DNA of 64,000 bases from JAYPHU01 sp038127535 (GCA_038127535.1 JAYPHU010000014.1:22597-86596); one strand, 5' to 3'; counted from the first letter of the stretch, positions 51,907 to 59,936 are shown. A program made the numbers and translations. The notes: a model not told the origin generated them from the letters alone.

Positions 51907-53562
51907 ATGATGAATGGCGCCGACGTTATCGCCGCAATCCTCAAGCAGGAGGGAACTGAGTTCCTGTCCTGCTACCCGCGCAATCCGGTGATCGAAGCCT
52001 GCGCGGAGCTCGGCATCCGCCCAATCCTCTGCCGCCAGGAACGCGTCGGCGTCGGCATCGCAGACGGCTACACGAGGGTCAAGCGGGGCAAGATCAACGG
52101 CGTGTTCGCCGCCCAGCAGGGCCCCGGCATCGAGAACGCCTTCGCGGGCGTGGCGCAGGCTTTTGCCGAGAACGTCCCGATGCTGATCCTCCCCGGCGGT
52201 TCTGCCCTGGCCCGGCAATACCGCCATCCGGTGTTCGATTCTGTGGATGTATTCGGCCCGGTAACCAAGTGGGCGGCGCGCGCCCATCATGTCTCGGAGA
52301 TTCCGGGTTTGATGCGGCAGGCCTATCACGCCATGCGCACTGGCCGGGGCGGCCCTGTCCTGTTGGAAATTCCCGCCGAGGTCTGGGAGCAGGAGTTTGA
52401 GGGCGAGATCGATTACACGCCTGTCGAGCCACTCCCCCTGGCGGCAGAGAGAGAGGCCGTCTCCCGTGCCGCTGATGCCCTGCTGACTGCCGAGAACCCG
52501 GTGATTTGGGCCGGCCAGGGCGTGCTCTACGCGGACGCGACGGACGAGCTGGTGGCGCTGGCGGAAATGCTGCCGGCGCCGGTAATGACCACCAACCCCG
52601 GCAAGAGCGCTTTCCCGGAAAACCATGCCCTGTCGCTGGGGGCGAGCACGCGGTCCCGGCCCCGGCAATTGGTTGAGATGATGAAGCGCTGCGATGTGCT
52701 GTTTACCATCGGCTCCAGCCTGACCAAAACCCCGTTCGGACCGATGGTGCCGCCGGGCAAAAGGATCATTCACTCAACCAATGACGCCAGCGACATTAAT
52801 AAAGATTACCAAGCGGAGCTCGGCGTGCTCGGCGATTCCAAACTGGTCCTACAAGCGCTGATCGACGCCATCGCCGAAAAGCGCGGCAAATCGCCGGCGG
52901 ACGGCGCGCTCCAGAACCTTACCCAGGAAATTGCCGGTATCCGGGACGCCTGGCTGGCCGACTGGAATGACCAGCTGACCTCCGATGAAACGCCGATCAA
53001 CCAATACCGGGTCATCCAGGACATGATGGACACGGTGGATAAGGACAATGTGATCATCACTCATGATTCCGGTAGCCCACGGGAACAGCTGTTGCCCTTC
53101 TGGCAGGCGACCCAGCCGCTGTCCTATTTGGGGTGGGGCAAGTCCACACAATTGGGCTACGGGCTCGGGCTCAATATGGGGGCCAAGCTGGCCGCACCGG
53201 ACAAACTCTGCATCAATGTGATGGGCGACGCCGCCATCGGCATGACCGGCATGGACTTAGAGACGGCAGCCCGCAACGGCATCGGCTCGCTGACGATTGT
53301 CTTTAATAACGGCGTGATGGCGGCGGAACGGGACGTGCTGGTGACATCGACCGAAAAATATGGCGCGCTCACGGTCAGCGGCAATTATTCTCTCGTGGCA
53401 CAGGGCCTGAACGTCGGCGCGACACGGGTGGAACAGCCGGACGACTTCATCCCGGCATTGAAAAAAGCCATGAAAATCACGGCGGAAGGCAAACCGTACC
53501 TCATCGAATCCGTGGTGAAGGAAGGCTACGACTTCGCCCGGGACGCATTGCCCGGCCTATAA
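51907..53562 (+). CDS. Thiamine-diphosphate-dependent enzyme (acetolactate synthase/decarboxylase-like)
   Basis: A 551-residue three-domain TPP enzyme. The catalytic Glu is in ILCRQERVGVGIADGYTR (near residue 47), and the TPP-binding motif is in MGDAAIGMTGMDLETAARN...NNG (Gly-Asp-Ala to Asn-Asn, near 436-464). It resembles acetolactate synthases, oxalyl-CoA decarboxylases and the benzoylformate decarboxylase group, so decarboxylation or carboligation of a 2-oxo acid is expected. Ten bases separate it from the dioxygenase small subunit, so it belongs to the same operon. It would process the oxygenase product after ring opening or side-chain oxidation. Confidence 0.9.
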   Translation: MMNGADVIAAILKQEGTEFLSCYPRNPVIEACAELGIRPILCRQERVGVGIADGYTRVKRGKINGVFAAQQGPGIENAFAGVAQAFAENVPMLILPGGSALARQYRHPVFDSVDVFGPVTKWAARAHHVSEIPGLMRQAYHAMRTGRGGPVLLEIPAEVWEQEFEGEIDYTPVEPLPLAAEREAVSRAADALLTAENPVIWAGQGVLYADATDELVALAEMLPAPVMTTNPGKSAFPENHALSLGASTRSRPRQLVEMMKRCDVLFTIGSSLTKTPFGPMVPPGKRIIHSTNDASDINKDYQAELGVLGDSKLVLQALIDAIAEKRGKSPADGALQNLTQEIAGIRDAWLADWNDQLTSDETPINQYRVIQDMMDTVDKDNVIITHDSGSPREQLLPFWQATQPLSYLGWGKSTQLGYGLGLNMGAKLAAPDKLCINVMGDAAIGMTGMDLETAARNGIGSLTIVFNNGVMAAERDVLVTSTEKYGALTVSGNYSLVAQGLNVGATRVEQPDDFIPALKKAMKITAEGKPYLIESVVKEGYDFARDALPGL

Positions 53563-53642
53563 GGCCGCAAAGCCTCTTGTGTGCGAAATGCAAGTGGCCT
53601 AGCTTTCAGTCGAACAGCGCTCTTGTTTAAAGGAGACCGGCC

Positions 53643-54674
53643 ATGGCCATCGACATGCACTCCCACTGGCGACCCCCTGCAATTATCGACATGCTGCGGG
53701 CCCGGACCGAAGTCCCGTGCATCACCGCCGAAGATGGTGTCGAAGTGATGACGACCGTGCGCGGCACGACCCCGGTGGACGGTGCATTCGACGATATCGA
53801 AGTACGCATGAAGGAGATGGATGACTGCGGCATAACGACGGCGGTGCTGTCCACTTTCGGTCCTTATCAGTGGGCGGAACGGATGCCGGTAGAGGTCGGC
53901 CTGCCGTTCCTGCAAGCCATCAACAACGAATATGCGGACTACGCCCAACACTATCCGGGCCGGCTCGCCTTTTACGCCTCCCTGCCCTTGGCAGACATAG
54001 ACGCGGCTGTGGCGGAGTTCAAACGCGCCATGGCGCTGGAAGGCTGCATCGGCGTGATCCTGCCCGGAAACGCCTTTGTCACCCAGGAAGAGGCGGAGAA
54101 GTATGCGCCCCTGATGGAAGCGGCCAACGAGCTGAAAGCCATGGTCATGGTTCATTGGAACCCGCGCCCGGCAGATGAGTGGCCCAGGGTCAAACCGCAG
54201 AGCGACAACTTCGTCTACCGGCTGGGCACCCTTGATATGCAGGCGAGCCTGTCCGCCTCTATGATGACCTTCTGCTTCACCGATTTCCTGGATGCCTATC
54301 CGGACCTGACGATGCATGTTCATAATCTGGGCGGCAACATGCCCTACGAGATTGAGCGCCTGGATCACAGAAACTATATGGATTCTCCGGACCGGCCGTT
54401 GCCGTCGACCCAGCTCCGCCGCGATAATCTGATCGTCGACTGCAATTCCTTCGGCGCTCGGGCGATTGAGGCCGGCGTCGCGGTCTATGGCGCGGATAAA
54501 ATTGTCATGGGTACCGACGGAACCACGTTCAGCGCGGATTGGACCTTCAAGGCGTTGGATGAAGCAAATATCAGTGACGAGGATCGCGAGTTGATCCTGC
54601 AGGGAACCGCAGCAAGGCTACTGGCTCCCTTGACCAAATTAGCAGATGAGACGGCGGCACAGGCGGCTGAGTAG
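53643..54674 (+). CDS. Amidohydrolase family 2 (ACMSD-like) metal-dependent hydrolase
   Basis: A 343-residue enzyme with the HxH pair His6/His8 (IDMHSHWRPP), MVMVHWNPRP near 172, MHVHNLGGNMP near 222 and GTDGTTFSADW near 290, the ligand set of the family. The gene starts at 53643 after AAAGGAG and follows the TPP enzyme by about 80 bases, so it is likely the last gene of the Rieske operon. It may hydrolyse or decarboxylate a ring-fission product. It is the fourth member of this family in the window. Confidence 0.88.
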   Translation: MAIDMHSHWRPPAIIDMLRARTEVPCITAEDGVEVMTTVRGTTPVDGAFDDIEVRMKEMDDCGITTAVLSTFGPYQWAERMPVEVGLPFLQAINNEYADYAQHYPGRLAFYASLPLADIDAAVAEFKRAMALEGCIGVILPGNAFVTQEEAEKYAPLMEAANELKAMVMVHWNPRPADEWPRVKPQSDNFVYRLGTLDMQASLSASMMTFCFTDFLDAYPDLTMHVHNLGGNMPYEIERLDHRNYMDSPDRPLPSTQLRRDNLIVDCNSFGARAIEAGVAVYGADKIVMGTDGTTFSADWTFKALDEANISDEDRELILQGTAARLLAPLTKLADETAAQAAE

Positions 54675-54680
54675 ACGCGA

Positions 54681-55115
54681 TCAGGTGCGCACCAACTCTA
54701 TCTGTTGATCAAAGTCCCCGGCCAAGTCGGGGTCCTGCAAAGACCAGATAAGACCCTGGTCCTTACGATGTTCGCGAACGCCGTGGATGACGTCCCGTTG
54801 GGTCGCGCTGTCCAACTCAGATACACCGTTGTCGATGATCAGCCATGTAGTTTGCTTCATCAGGTCCCGTGCCAGGGCGAGCTTCTCCCGTTGGGACGGT
54901 GATAACCGGCTGCCGCTGACGCCCACCGGAAATAGAAGCCCAATCCGGCGCAGTTCATCGATCATGCCGAGTTCGACAATGGCGTCCTCGAGCAACGACT
55001 CCAGAGTCCGGCCGACGGCGCTGCCGTTCGGGGCAACCTTGCCGAAGACAATATTCTCTTCAATGGTGAGAGCCGGGTTGAACTTGTACGGATCATAACG
55101 CTCGATAACCGCCAA
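54681..55115 (-). pseudogene. 5'-truncated ABC transporter ATPase domain
   Basis: Only the C-terminal 144 residues of an ABC ATPase remain. RLSPSQREKLALARDL replaces the LSGGQ signature, TTWLIIDNGVSELD gives Walker B with Asn where the catalytic Glu should be, and the switch His is lost in the WSLQDPDLAG segment. The Walker A half is missing: in-frame coding stops shortly upstream at a TAA near 55,155, and the frame opens with a TTG. The break sits right at the change in base composition, so this is best read as the end of a gene cut by a rearrangement or a scaffold join. Confidence 0.68.
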
Positions 55116-55486
55116 GACAATTAAGGCGACCCCCCGAACGGGGTTTAGGGAACTTTGTTACTAGTGTTGCGGTGGGGGGGCTATTGCCGTCAGCATCAAG
55201 CGTAACGTTTCACTTGAGCGTAAGGCTATTGCAGGGATCGCCGTTTCAGGCCTAGGTCTACCTACTGGACATGCCGGGTTTCAGTCGCAGACGGTATGAT
55301 AGATTGCGATTAACTCGCCACATTCAGCAATCCTGAAATGCATTAATGAAAAGGTAATAAATCTAAGGCAAGTGTGTGAGAGAACATAAAGTTTGGTTTG
55401 CTAATATGGCCCCAAGCGGGGTACGAAGTTAAGAATGGCGCTCGCGAAAATCTGGTTGACCTAATTTTTTTGTAAATTAGCAAATT
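55116..55486. other. Non-coding junction region, A/T-rich, no gene seen
   Basis: About 370 bases with no credible frame. It starts with GACCCCCCGAACGGGGTTT, a short inverted repeat with a T run that could be a weak terminator, and has a seven-G tract near 55174. From about 55,300 it is A/T-rich, unlike the DNA before it. I see no tRNA, integrase or insertion-sequence ends. It probably carries the promoter of the DUF1538 gene. Confidence 0.5.
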
Positions 55487-57280
55487 ATGGGTCAGCTTTT
55501 TGCAAGCATGAAATTGATAGGATACCTCCATCCCATGCGTTACGGCTCGTACATATCCCAATTCAAAGTCCGAAAAACTTTTATCAGCTATAATGCACTG
55601 ACGCCGAAGCCAGACCCCTCTGGCCAAAAATCGCTCAGGCCTGAAAAAATTTCTGCAACGCCGCGAACGGCGCTATCGTTGATAGCCCCGTATTGCAGCG
55701 TTAGAGTTATAGAGCAAATCAAAGCCGTTGTCCCGTTGGCGCTATATCTCTCACTATTTCAGGTATTGGTGCTTAATTACCCAATTCAAGCGGCGGTAAC
55801 TCTCTTAGTTGGCCTAGTGGCAGTCATTATAGGCTTAGCCGTCTTCATGGAGGGGCTTAATTCAGGCCTAATGCCGTTCGGAAACCTGATCGGGGTCAAT
55901 CTGCCAAACAAGGCCGCGATGCCGGTCGTTCTCGTCATTATTGGCCTTCTAGGCATTGGTGTGACATTCGCGGAACCTGCAATAGGAGCTTTGCAGGCAT
56001 TTGGATCCTCAATTGACGTGAATCAAGCCCCATATCTATATGAAATTCTCAATAATAGAACTTTGCCATTGGTTCTAATGGTCGGGGCGGGTGTTGGTCT
56101 AGCGGCAATTCTAGGAACCTTGAGATTCGTATACAACTGGTCCTTAAAGCCCCTCATTTACCTAACTCTTGCACCCGTTTTTGCTTTAACCGTATATTTC
56201 TGGAGCCAGCCAGATCTTAAAAGCGTTTTGGGTTTGGCGTGGGATTGTGGCGCAGTCACGACCGGCCCAGTCACGGTTCCCCTTGTTCTGGCTCTTGGGA
56301 TCGGTATTGCGAACTCTGCTGGAAAGGGAAATTCCTCGCTGTCCGGCTTTGGTATTGTTACGCTCGCATCACTTTTTCCAATCCTGGCGGTACTGTGTCT
56401 GACTCTAGCCATTTCTTTTGATATCTCGCCAGACGAAATTATTCGAAACTCTCTTGCTGCCAAGTCCGCGGCCACAGCTCAAGTATCAATTTGGGATCAA
56501 ACCCCACTTGTAGAGATCGTTCTGGGCGTTCGGGCAATTTTACCCCTTGTGCTATTCCTCGCGTTCGTACTGTTCTTTGTTTTAAAAATGAAGTTGTCGA
56601 ACAAGCTGGTAACCATTTACGGCTTGACGCTGTGTATCGTTGGAATGTGCATATTCAACTTGGGACTCACTTATGGTCTTGGGGCCATTGGGACCCAAAC
56701 GGGACAGGCATTGCCGGGTGCGTTTATATCCCTCGATTTTATTAAGGGATCGCCCCTATTCCCTGAGACATTGGGAATTATAATTGTTATCTTGTTTGCG
56801 TTGGTCCTAGGATTTGGCGCGACTCTCGCTGAGCCAGCACTAAATGCGCTGGGGCTTACCGTGCAAAAACTGACAAACGGCGCCTTCAAAAAATCTATGC
56901 TTATGTATAGCGTGGCGACTGGCGTTGGAGTAGGAATTGCGCTGGGCGTTTCGAAGCTTGTGCTTGACTTAGACCTAGCCCTGATGCTGCTGCCACTTTA
57001 CGGGCTTGGAGTACTGCTGACATTTCTGTCGAGTGAAGAATTTGTTAACGTGGCTTGGGATAGCGCCGGCGTAACAACGGGGCCTGTGACAGTGCCTTTG
57101 GTGTTGGCGATGGGACTCGGTTTGGGAAATGCTGTATCAGCTTTAGAGGGTTTCGGAATACTCTCTCTTGCCAGCATTTGTCCAATTATTGCCGTCTTAA
57201 CAATGGGCCTTTACATCCGCGTAACAAACCGCAAATCAGAGAGTCAAGGTTCAGAGGAGACCGAAATTGCAAGACCGTAA
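55487..57280 (+). CDS. DUF1538-family integral membrane protein
   Basis: A protein of up to 597 residues with about 12-14 membrane segments in two repeated halves. GVTFAEPAIGALQ and AWDCGAVTTGPVTVPLVLALGIG in the first half return as GATLAEPALNALG and AWDSAGVTTGPVTVPLVLAMGLG in the second, so the protein is an internal duplication of the DUF1538 unit. The first 70 residues are not membrane-like and the ATG at 55487 has no ribosome-binding site, so the real start may be later (for example around 55,680). Its function is unknown; the conserved acidic-Gly and GPVTVP loops in the membrane suggest transport. The next gene, a PII-like protein, overlaps its end. Confidence 0.82.
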   Translation: MGQLFASMKLIGYLHPMRYGSYISQFKVRKTFISYNALTPKPDPSGQKSLRPEKISATPRTALSLIAPYCSVRVIEQIKAVVPLALYLSLFQVLVLNYPIQAAVTLLVGLVAVIIGLAVFMEGLNSGLMPFGNLIGVNLPNKAAMPVVLVIIGLLGIGVTFAEPAIGALQAFGSSIDVNQAPYLYEILNNRTLPLVLMVGAGVGLAAILGTLRFVYNWSLKPLIYLTLAPVFALTVYFWSQPDLKSVLGLAWDCGAVTTGPVTVPLVLALGIGIANSAGKGNSSLSGFGIVTLASLFPILAVLCLTLAISFDISPDEIIRNSLAAKSAATAQVSIWDQTPLVEIVLGVRAILPLVLFLAFVLFFVLKMKLSNKLVTIYGLTLCIVGMCIFNLGLTYGLGAIGTQTGQALPGAFISLDFIKGSPLFPETLGIIIVILFALVLGFGATLAEPALNALGLTVQKLTNGAFKKSMLMYSVATGVGVGIALGVSKLVLDLDLALMLLPLYGLGVLLTFLSSEEFVNVAWDSAGVTTGPVTVPLVLAMGLGLGNAVSALEGFGILSLASICPIIAVLTMGLYIRVTNRKSESQGSEETEIARP

Positions 57281-57641
57281 CATCGTATACCTAACCGACG
57301 TAAAAGTTATAACCTGTGTTTTACAGAATGGCCTCGCAGAGCAAGTCTTGGAGGCTGCTAAAAATGCTGGCGTGCAGGGGGCTACTATAAGTTATGCCCG
57401 CGGCACGGGCGTTAGAGACCGGATGGGGTTGCTTGGCGTTACTATTGACGAGCAGAAAGAAGTGGTTCGAGTTATCGTATCAGACGAGCAAGCTAACCGA
57501 GTATTTGAAACGATGTATTTGGCAGGCCAATTGGATAAACCGGGCAAAGGAATAATGTATGTTGCTCCTATTGAGCATGTCGCTACCTATATTCCTCCTA
57601 ATGTTATTGAGTCGATTAAAACGACGGGCTCGGGAGAGTAG
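57267..57641 (+). CDS. PII-like signalling protein paired with DUF1538
   Basis: A 124-residue protein of the PII fold. The TTG at 57267 follows GAGGAGA by six bases and overlaps the DUF1538 stop by 14. The two babbab halves are visible: VKVITCVLQNGLAEQVLEAAKNAGVQGATISYARG, then VVRVIVSDEQANRVFETMYLAGQLDKPGKGIMYVAPIE, which matches the GlnB pattern but lacks the T-loop Tyr used for uridylylation. It likely binds an effector and controls the DUF1538 membrane partner, in the way GlnK controls AmtB. This pairing is inferred from the overlap. Confidence 0.78.
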   Translation: MQDRNIVYLTDVKVITCVLQNGLAEQVLEAAKNAGVQGATISYARGTGVRDRMGLLGVTIDEQKEVVRVIVSDEQANRVFETMYLAGQLDKPGKGIMYVAPIEHVATYIPPNVIESIKTTGSGE

Positions 57642-57644
57642 GTT

Positions 57645-57938
57645 ATGTACGTTGAACTTGGCGCGATGCTGTCCCTTGCTGCAGCAAACGATGTTATAGA
57701 GGCGCTTAAGCTTGATGAAGGCACAGTATGTGCTTTTCTGGAGTTGGGAAGAAGCAATGACTTGTTTGATGATAAACAGTTTGGTGAATACGGCGAGTCC
57801 GGCTGCGTAACAGCTATCGTTGACGAAAAGTTTGAAGACGAAACCTTCGCAAAAATCTACGCGGCAGCAAACCTCTCTGCGGAGAATGTTGGCGTAATTT
57901 TTAAGGGCGCTAAAATCTTAAAAATTTCGACAGATTAA
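57645..57938 (+). CDS. Small protein following the PII-like gene, function unknown
   Basis: A 97-residue acidic protein starting MYVELGAMLSLAAANDVIEALKLDE, three bases after the PII-like stop. Its second half (GCVTAIVDEKFEDETFAKIYAAANLSAENVGV) alternates strand and helix in a way that recalls the PII fold, so it could be a second, diverged PII-like protein. I do not recognise a family. Translational coupling with the previous gene makes a shared role likely. Confidence 0.62.
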   Translation: MYVELGAMLSLAAANDVIEALKLDEGTVCAFLELGRSNDLFDDKQFGEYGESGCVTAIVDEKFEDETFAKIYAAANLSAENVGVIFKGAKILKISTD

Positions 57939-58590
57939 GAGCGGCTTTTTGTCATTAAAGCCTCTTTGAAGGCCTTATTTAAATCTAGTTCTTGGCCACA
58001 TATGGTCCCCCCTACTTGCGTCACAAACGCTGCTAGCATTTAAATTTAAGTTGGCTCAGTTGGTAAGGCCCAATTTATCGGAAGCCCTTAGGTGGCGATG
58101 GCCATAGCAGGCCGCCCCTATGCTCACTTTCAGGATGCCAACGGTTTCGTTTATAGCAAACTGTGAGGCCTGGTGGAATTATAGTGGCTTCGGCAGTTCT
58201 CAATCAGCATTTCAGTTCACTTGACTATGTAGAAGTTTCCTAGGTTCAGCCGATCTGCCCTGAGCTTGGTGCGGAATGGCTTATTGAGGCCGTTAACCCA
58301 GTCAGGGACTAGCTTGACAAAAATCCTCTTAACGAAGATCCGCTGCAACTAGGTCCTAGCTTCCTAAGCAGACGCGGCCAGGCACGCGTTTGGCCGCTGA
58401 CAGAGCCGCTAGTTAGTATATCGGATCTCCTGAGTTAATACGCCGATCAGCGCGGATCGAGAGTCATTCCCGGGTTTATTGATCGATTGTTATGAGCATC
58501 CAACAGGATCGCATAGGTATTTGCTGCGCGAAAGCTTTGATACAATGTACTTGAGAATCACCATAAAAGAATGGCATGCTGACAACAGTT
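57939..58590. other. Gene-poor stretch between the PII-like cluster and the repeat-protein gene
   Basis: About 650 bases with only short, unsupported frames. It has stops in all frames and no tRNA or IS ends that I can support. A TTGGCTCAGTTGGTAAGGCC segment at 58051-58070 resembles a tRNA D-arm but the rest of the molecule is absent. The last part leads into the CRP-like site and promoter of the gene at 58686. Confidence 0.5.
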
Positions 58591-58606
58591 TGTGATCAAG
58601 ATCACT
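58591..58606. promoter_or_regulatory. Near-perfect CRP-type palindrome (TGTGA-N6-TCAC)
   Basis: TGTGATCAAGATCACT at 58591-58606 matches the CRP-family consensus TGTGA-N6-TCACA at all but the last base, and GTGATC/GATCAC are perfect 6-bp arms. Its centre (58598.5) lies about 87 bases before the ATG at 58686. TATATCTTAT (58642-58651) downstream is a possible -10 and there is no convincing -35, as at activator-dependent promoters. It would be the right place for a class I activator site. AAAGGAG at about 58671-58677 is the ribosome-binding site. Confidence 0.6.
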
Positions 58607-58685
58607 TCATTACGTAGCTAAATTTAGTAGTTCATAGCAGCTATATCTTATTTGTGTAATCTGACTGACAAAGGAGAATGAAAAA

Positions 58686-59876
58686 ATGACAATGTTTCCA
58701 AGTTTTATTCCCCCAATGCCTCAAGAAATTGTAGATGCAGCGCTGGCAAACCCTGAGGGGTTTGCGGGGGCCATGGATGCAGGGATGGAGGCCTTTGCCT
58801 CTGCCATGGAAGGCGGCGGCGACATGGGCGCAGCATTTGAGGCTTTCGGCGAAGCGTGCGGGCCAATTATGGCGGACATGGGCGTTTCGCCTGAGGCATT
58901 TGATGCCGCTGGAGATATGATGGGTGCGGCGGTAGGCCCGGCGATGCACATGGCGCCTGCTGACGCTGGTGGTGCGGACATGGGCGCAATGATCCAGGAT
59001 GGGGTTGGCATGATGATGCCAGAAGGGGTTGATATTCCGGCCCCTATTATGGACGCTATGGGCGACCTGGGTCAGGGGCTGGCTGACGCTGGGTGCGGAA
59101 GCCATGAAGTTGCAGCCGAAATGATGCCGCCTCCAGGAGAACCTGGTTTCCCTATGCCCGTCGATCCGTCTGGGGAATGCATTGTTATTGCAGGTGATCC
59201 AGGGTCCTGTCCAGCGGATGCATGTCAGCCGCCGCCACCGGATGGAGCATGTGCAGCTGTTGGCGGAGAGATGATGCCCCCCGAGGGCGGCTATGATCAT
59301 GCCCCCATGCCCGCAGACTGCACGATGCCCCCGCCGATGACAATGGAAATTGCGATGAATGACCCCATAGACTCGATGGGTGACCCAGCGTCTCCAAATA
59401 TTGATATGGCGCCGCCACCGGGCGCTGATATGGCGCCGCCTCCGGGTGCTGATATGGCGCCGCCTCCGGGTGCTGATATGGCGCCGCCNNNNNNNNNNNN
59501 NNNNNNNNNNNNNNNNNNNNNNNNNNNNNNNNNNNNNNNNNNNNNNNNNNNNNNNNNNNNNNNNNNNNNNNNNNNNNNNNNNNNNNNNGCTGATATGGCG
59601 CCGCCTCCGGGTGCTGATATGGCGCCGCCATCTGACGGAGGAGATGACGTCCTCGGTGCCGCGCTGGGAGGCCCAATGGAGGCCGGTCCACCAGAAGTCC
59701 CTGGTGAGGGTGTAGATGCGGCAATAGGTGCTGCAATGGACGCCGCCATGGAACAAGGTAGCGATCCTGCTGCCCAAGGCGATCAAGCCGGTGGAGCGGG
59801 CGACGATGGTGCCGCAGGTGGCCCAGAAGAGGCTGGACCCGATCCTGCTGCGGATCCTGCTGCCGGAATGGGTTAA
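58686..59876 (+). CDS. Lys/Arg-free Met/Pro/Asp-rich repeat protein, putative type I secretion substrate
   Basis: About 396 residues as scaffolded, of which 34 codons fall in a 100-N gap, so true length is unknown. In the roughly 362 visible residues there is no Lys, Arg or Trp, about 41 Met, seven Cys and very many Ala, Gly, Pro and Asp. There is no signal peptide. Residues 1-230 are a non-repetitive Met/Asp/Gly region (EAFASAMEGGGDMGAAFEAF); then comes an ADMAPPPG octapeptide array (59403-59630); the C-terminus is an Asp/Gly/Ala-rich tail (AGGAGDDGAAGGPEEAG). Acidic, signal-less and placed directly before a type I secretion ABC/HlyD pair, it is the natural substrate candidate, though it lacks RTX nonapeptides. 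Not a known family to me. A terminator follows. Confidence 0.72.
   Translation: MTMFPSFIPPMPQEIVDAALANPEGFAGAMDAGMEAFASAMEGGGDMGAAFEAFGEACGPIMADMGVSPEAFDAAGDMMGAAVGPAMHMAPADAGGADMGAMIQDGVGMMMPEGVDIPAPIMDAMGDLGQGLADAGCGSHEVAAEMMPPPGEPGFPMPVDPSGECIVIAGDPGSCPADACQPPPPDGACAAVGGEMMPPEGGYDHAPMPADCTMPPPMTMEIAMNDPIDSMGDPASPNIDMAPPPGADMAPPPGADMAPPPGADMAPXXXXXXXXXXXXXXXXXXXXXXXXXXXXXXXXXXADMAPPPGADMAPPSDGGDDVLGAALGGPMEAGPPEVPGEGVDAAIGAAMDAAMEQGSDPAAQGDQAGGAGDDGAAGGPEEAGPDPAADPAAGMG
59403..59630 (+). repeat. 24-bp tandem repeat encoding ADMAPPPG, interrupted by assembly gap
   Basis: The unit GCTGATATGGCGCCGCCTCC plus GGGT-type ends encodes A-D-M-A-P-P-P-G. Three and a half units precede the N gap and about one and a half follow; copies differ only at silent third positions (CCA/CCT, GGC/GGT). 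True copy number cannot be read. Near-identical copies point to recent expansion by slippage or recombination. Confidence 0.88.
59489..59588. other. Assembly gap of 100 N inside the repeat array
   Basis: Exactly 100 N, the usual placeholder for a gap of unknown size. It lies within the tandem repeat, so the assembler probably failed to span it. The reading frame appears to continue across it only by convention, since 100 plus the two flanking bases makes 34 codons. Confidence 0.97.
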
Positions 59877-59897
59877 CCCCTGTATCGGTGTTGATAA

Positions 59898-59936
59898 ATC
59901 CTGCTGCTTCGTTGCGAGGCAGCAGGATATTTTTTT
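59898..59936 (+). terminator. Strong rho-independent terminator between repeat protein and ABC gene
   Basis: Arms ATCCTGCTGC (59898-59907) and GCAGCAGGAT (59919-59928), extendable inward by three pairs to a 5-base loop, followed by seven T (59930-59936). It would separate expression of the repeat protein from that of the transporter, with read-through for the latter. Confidence 0.82.

Noticed and set aside
58051..58070. tRNA-like D-arm (TTGGCTCAGTTGGTAAGGCC)
   Set aside because: No matching anticodon stem, T-arm (GGTTCGAxxCC) or acceptor stem is found around it, so it is not a tRNA gene that I can support.
59403..59630. Possible CRISPR array
   Set aside because: The 24-bp units are contiguous without unique spacers and stay in one reading frame, so they are coding tandem repeats.
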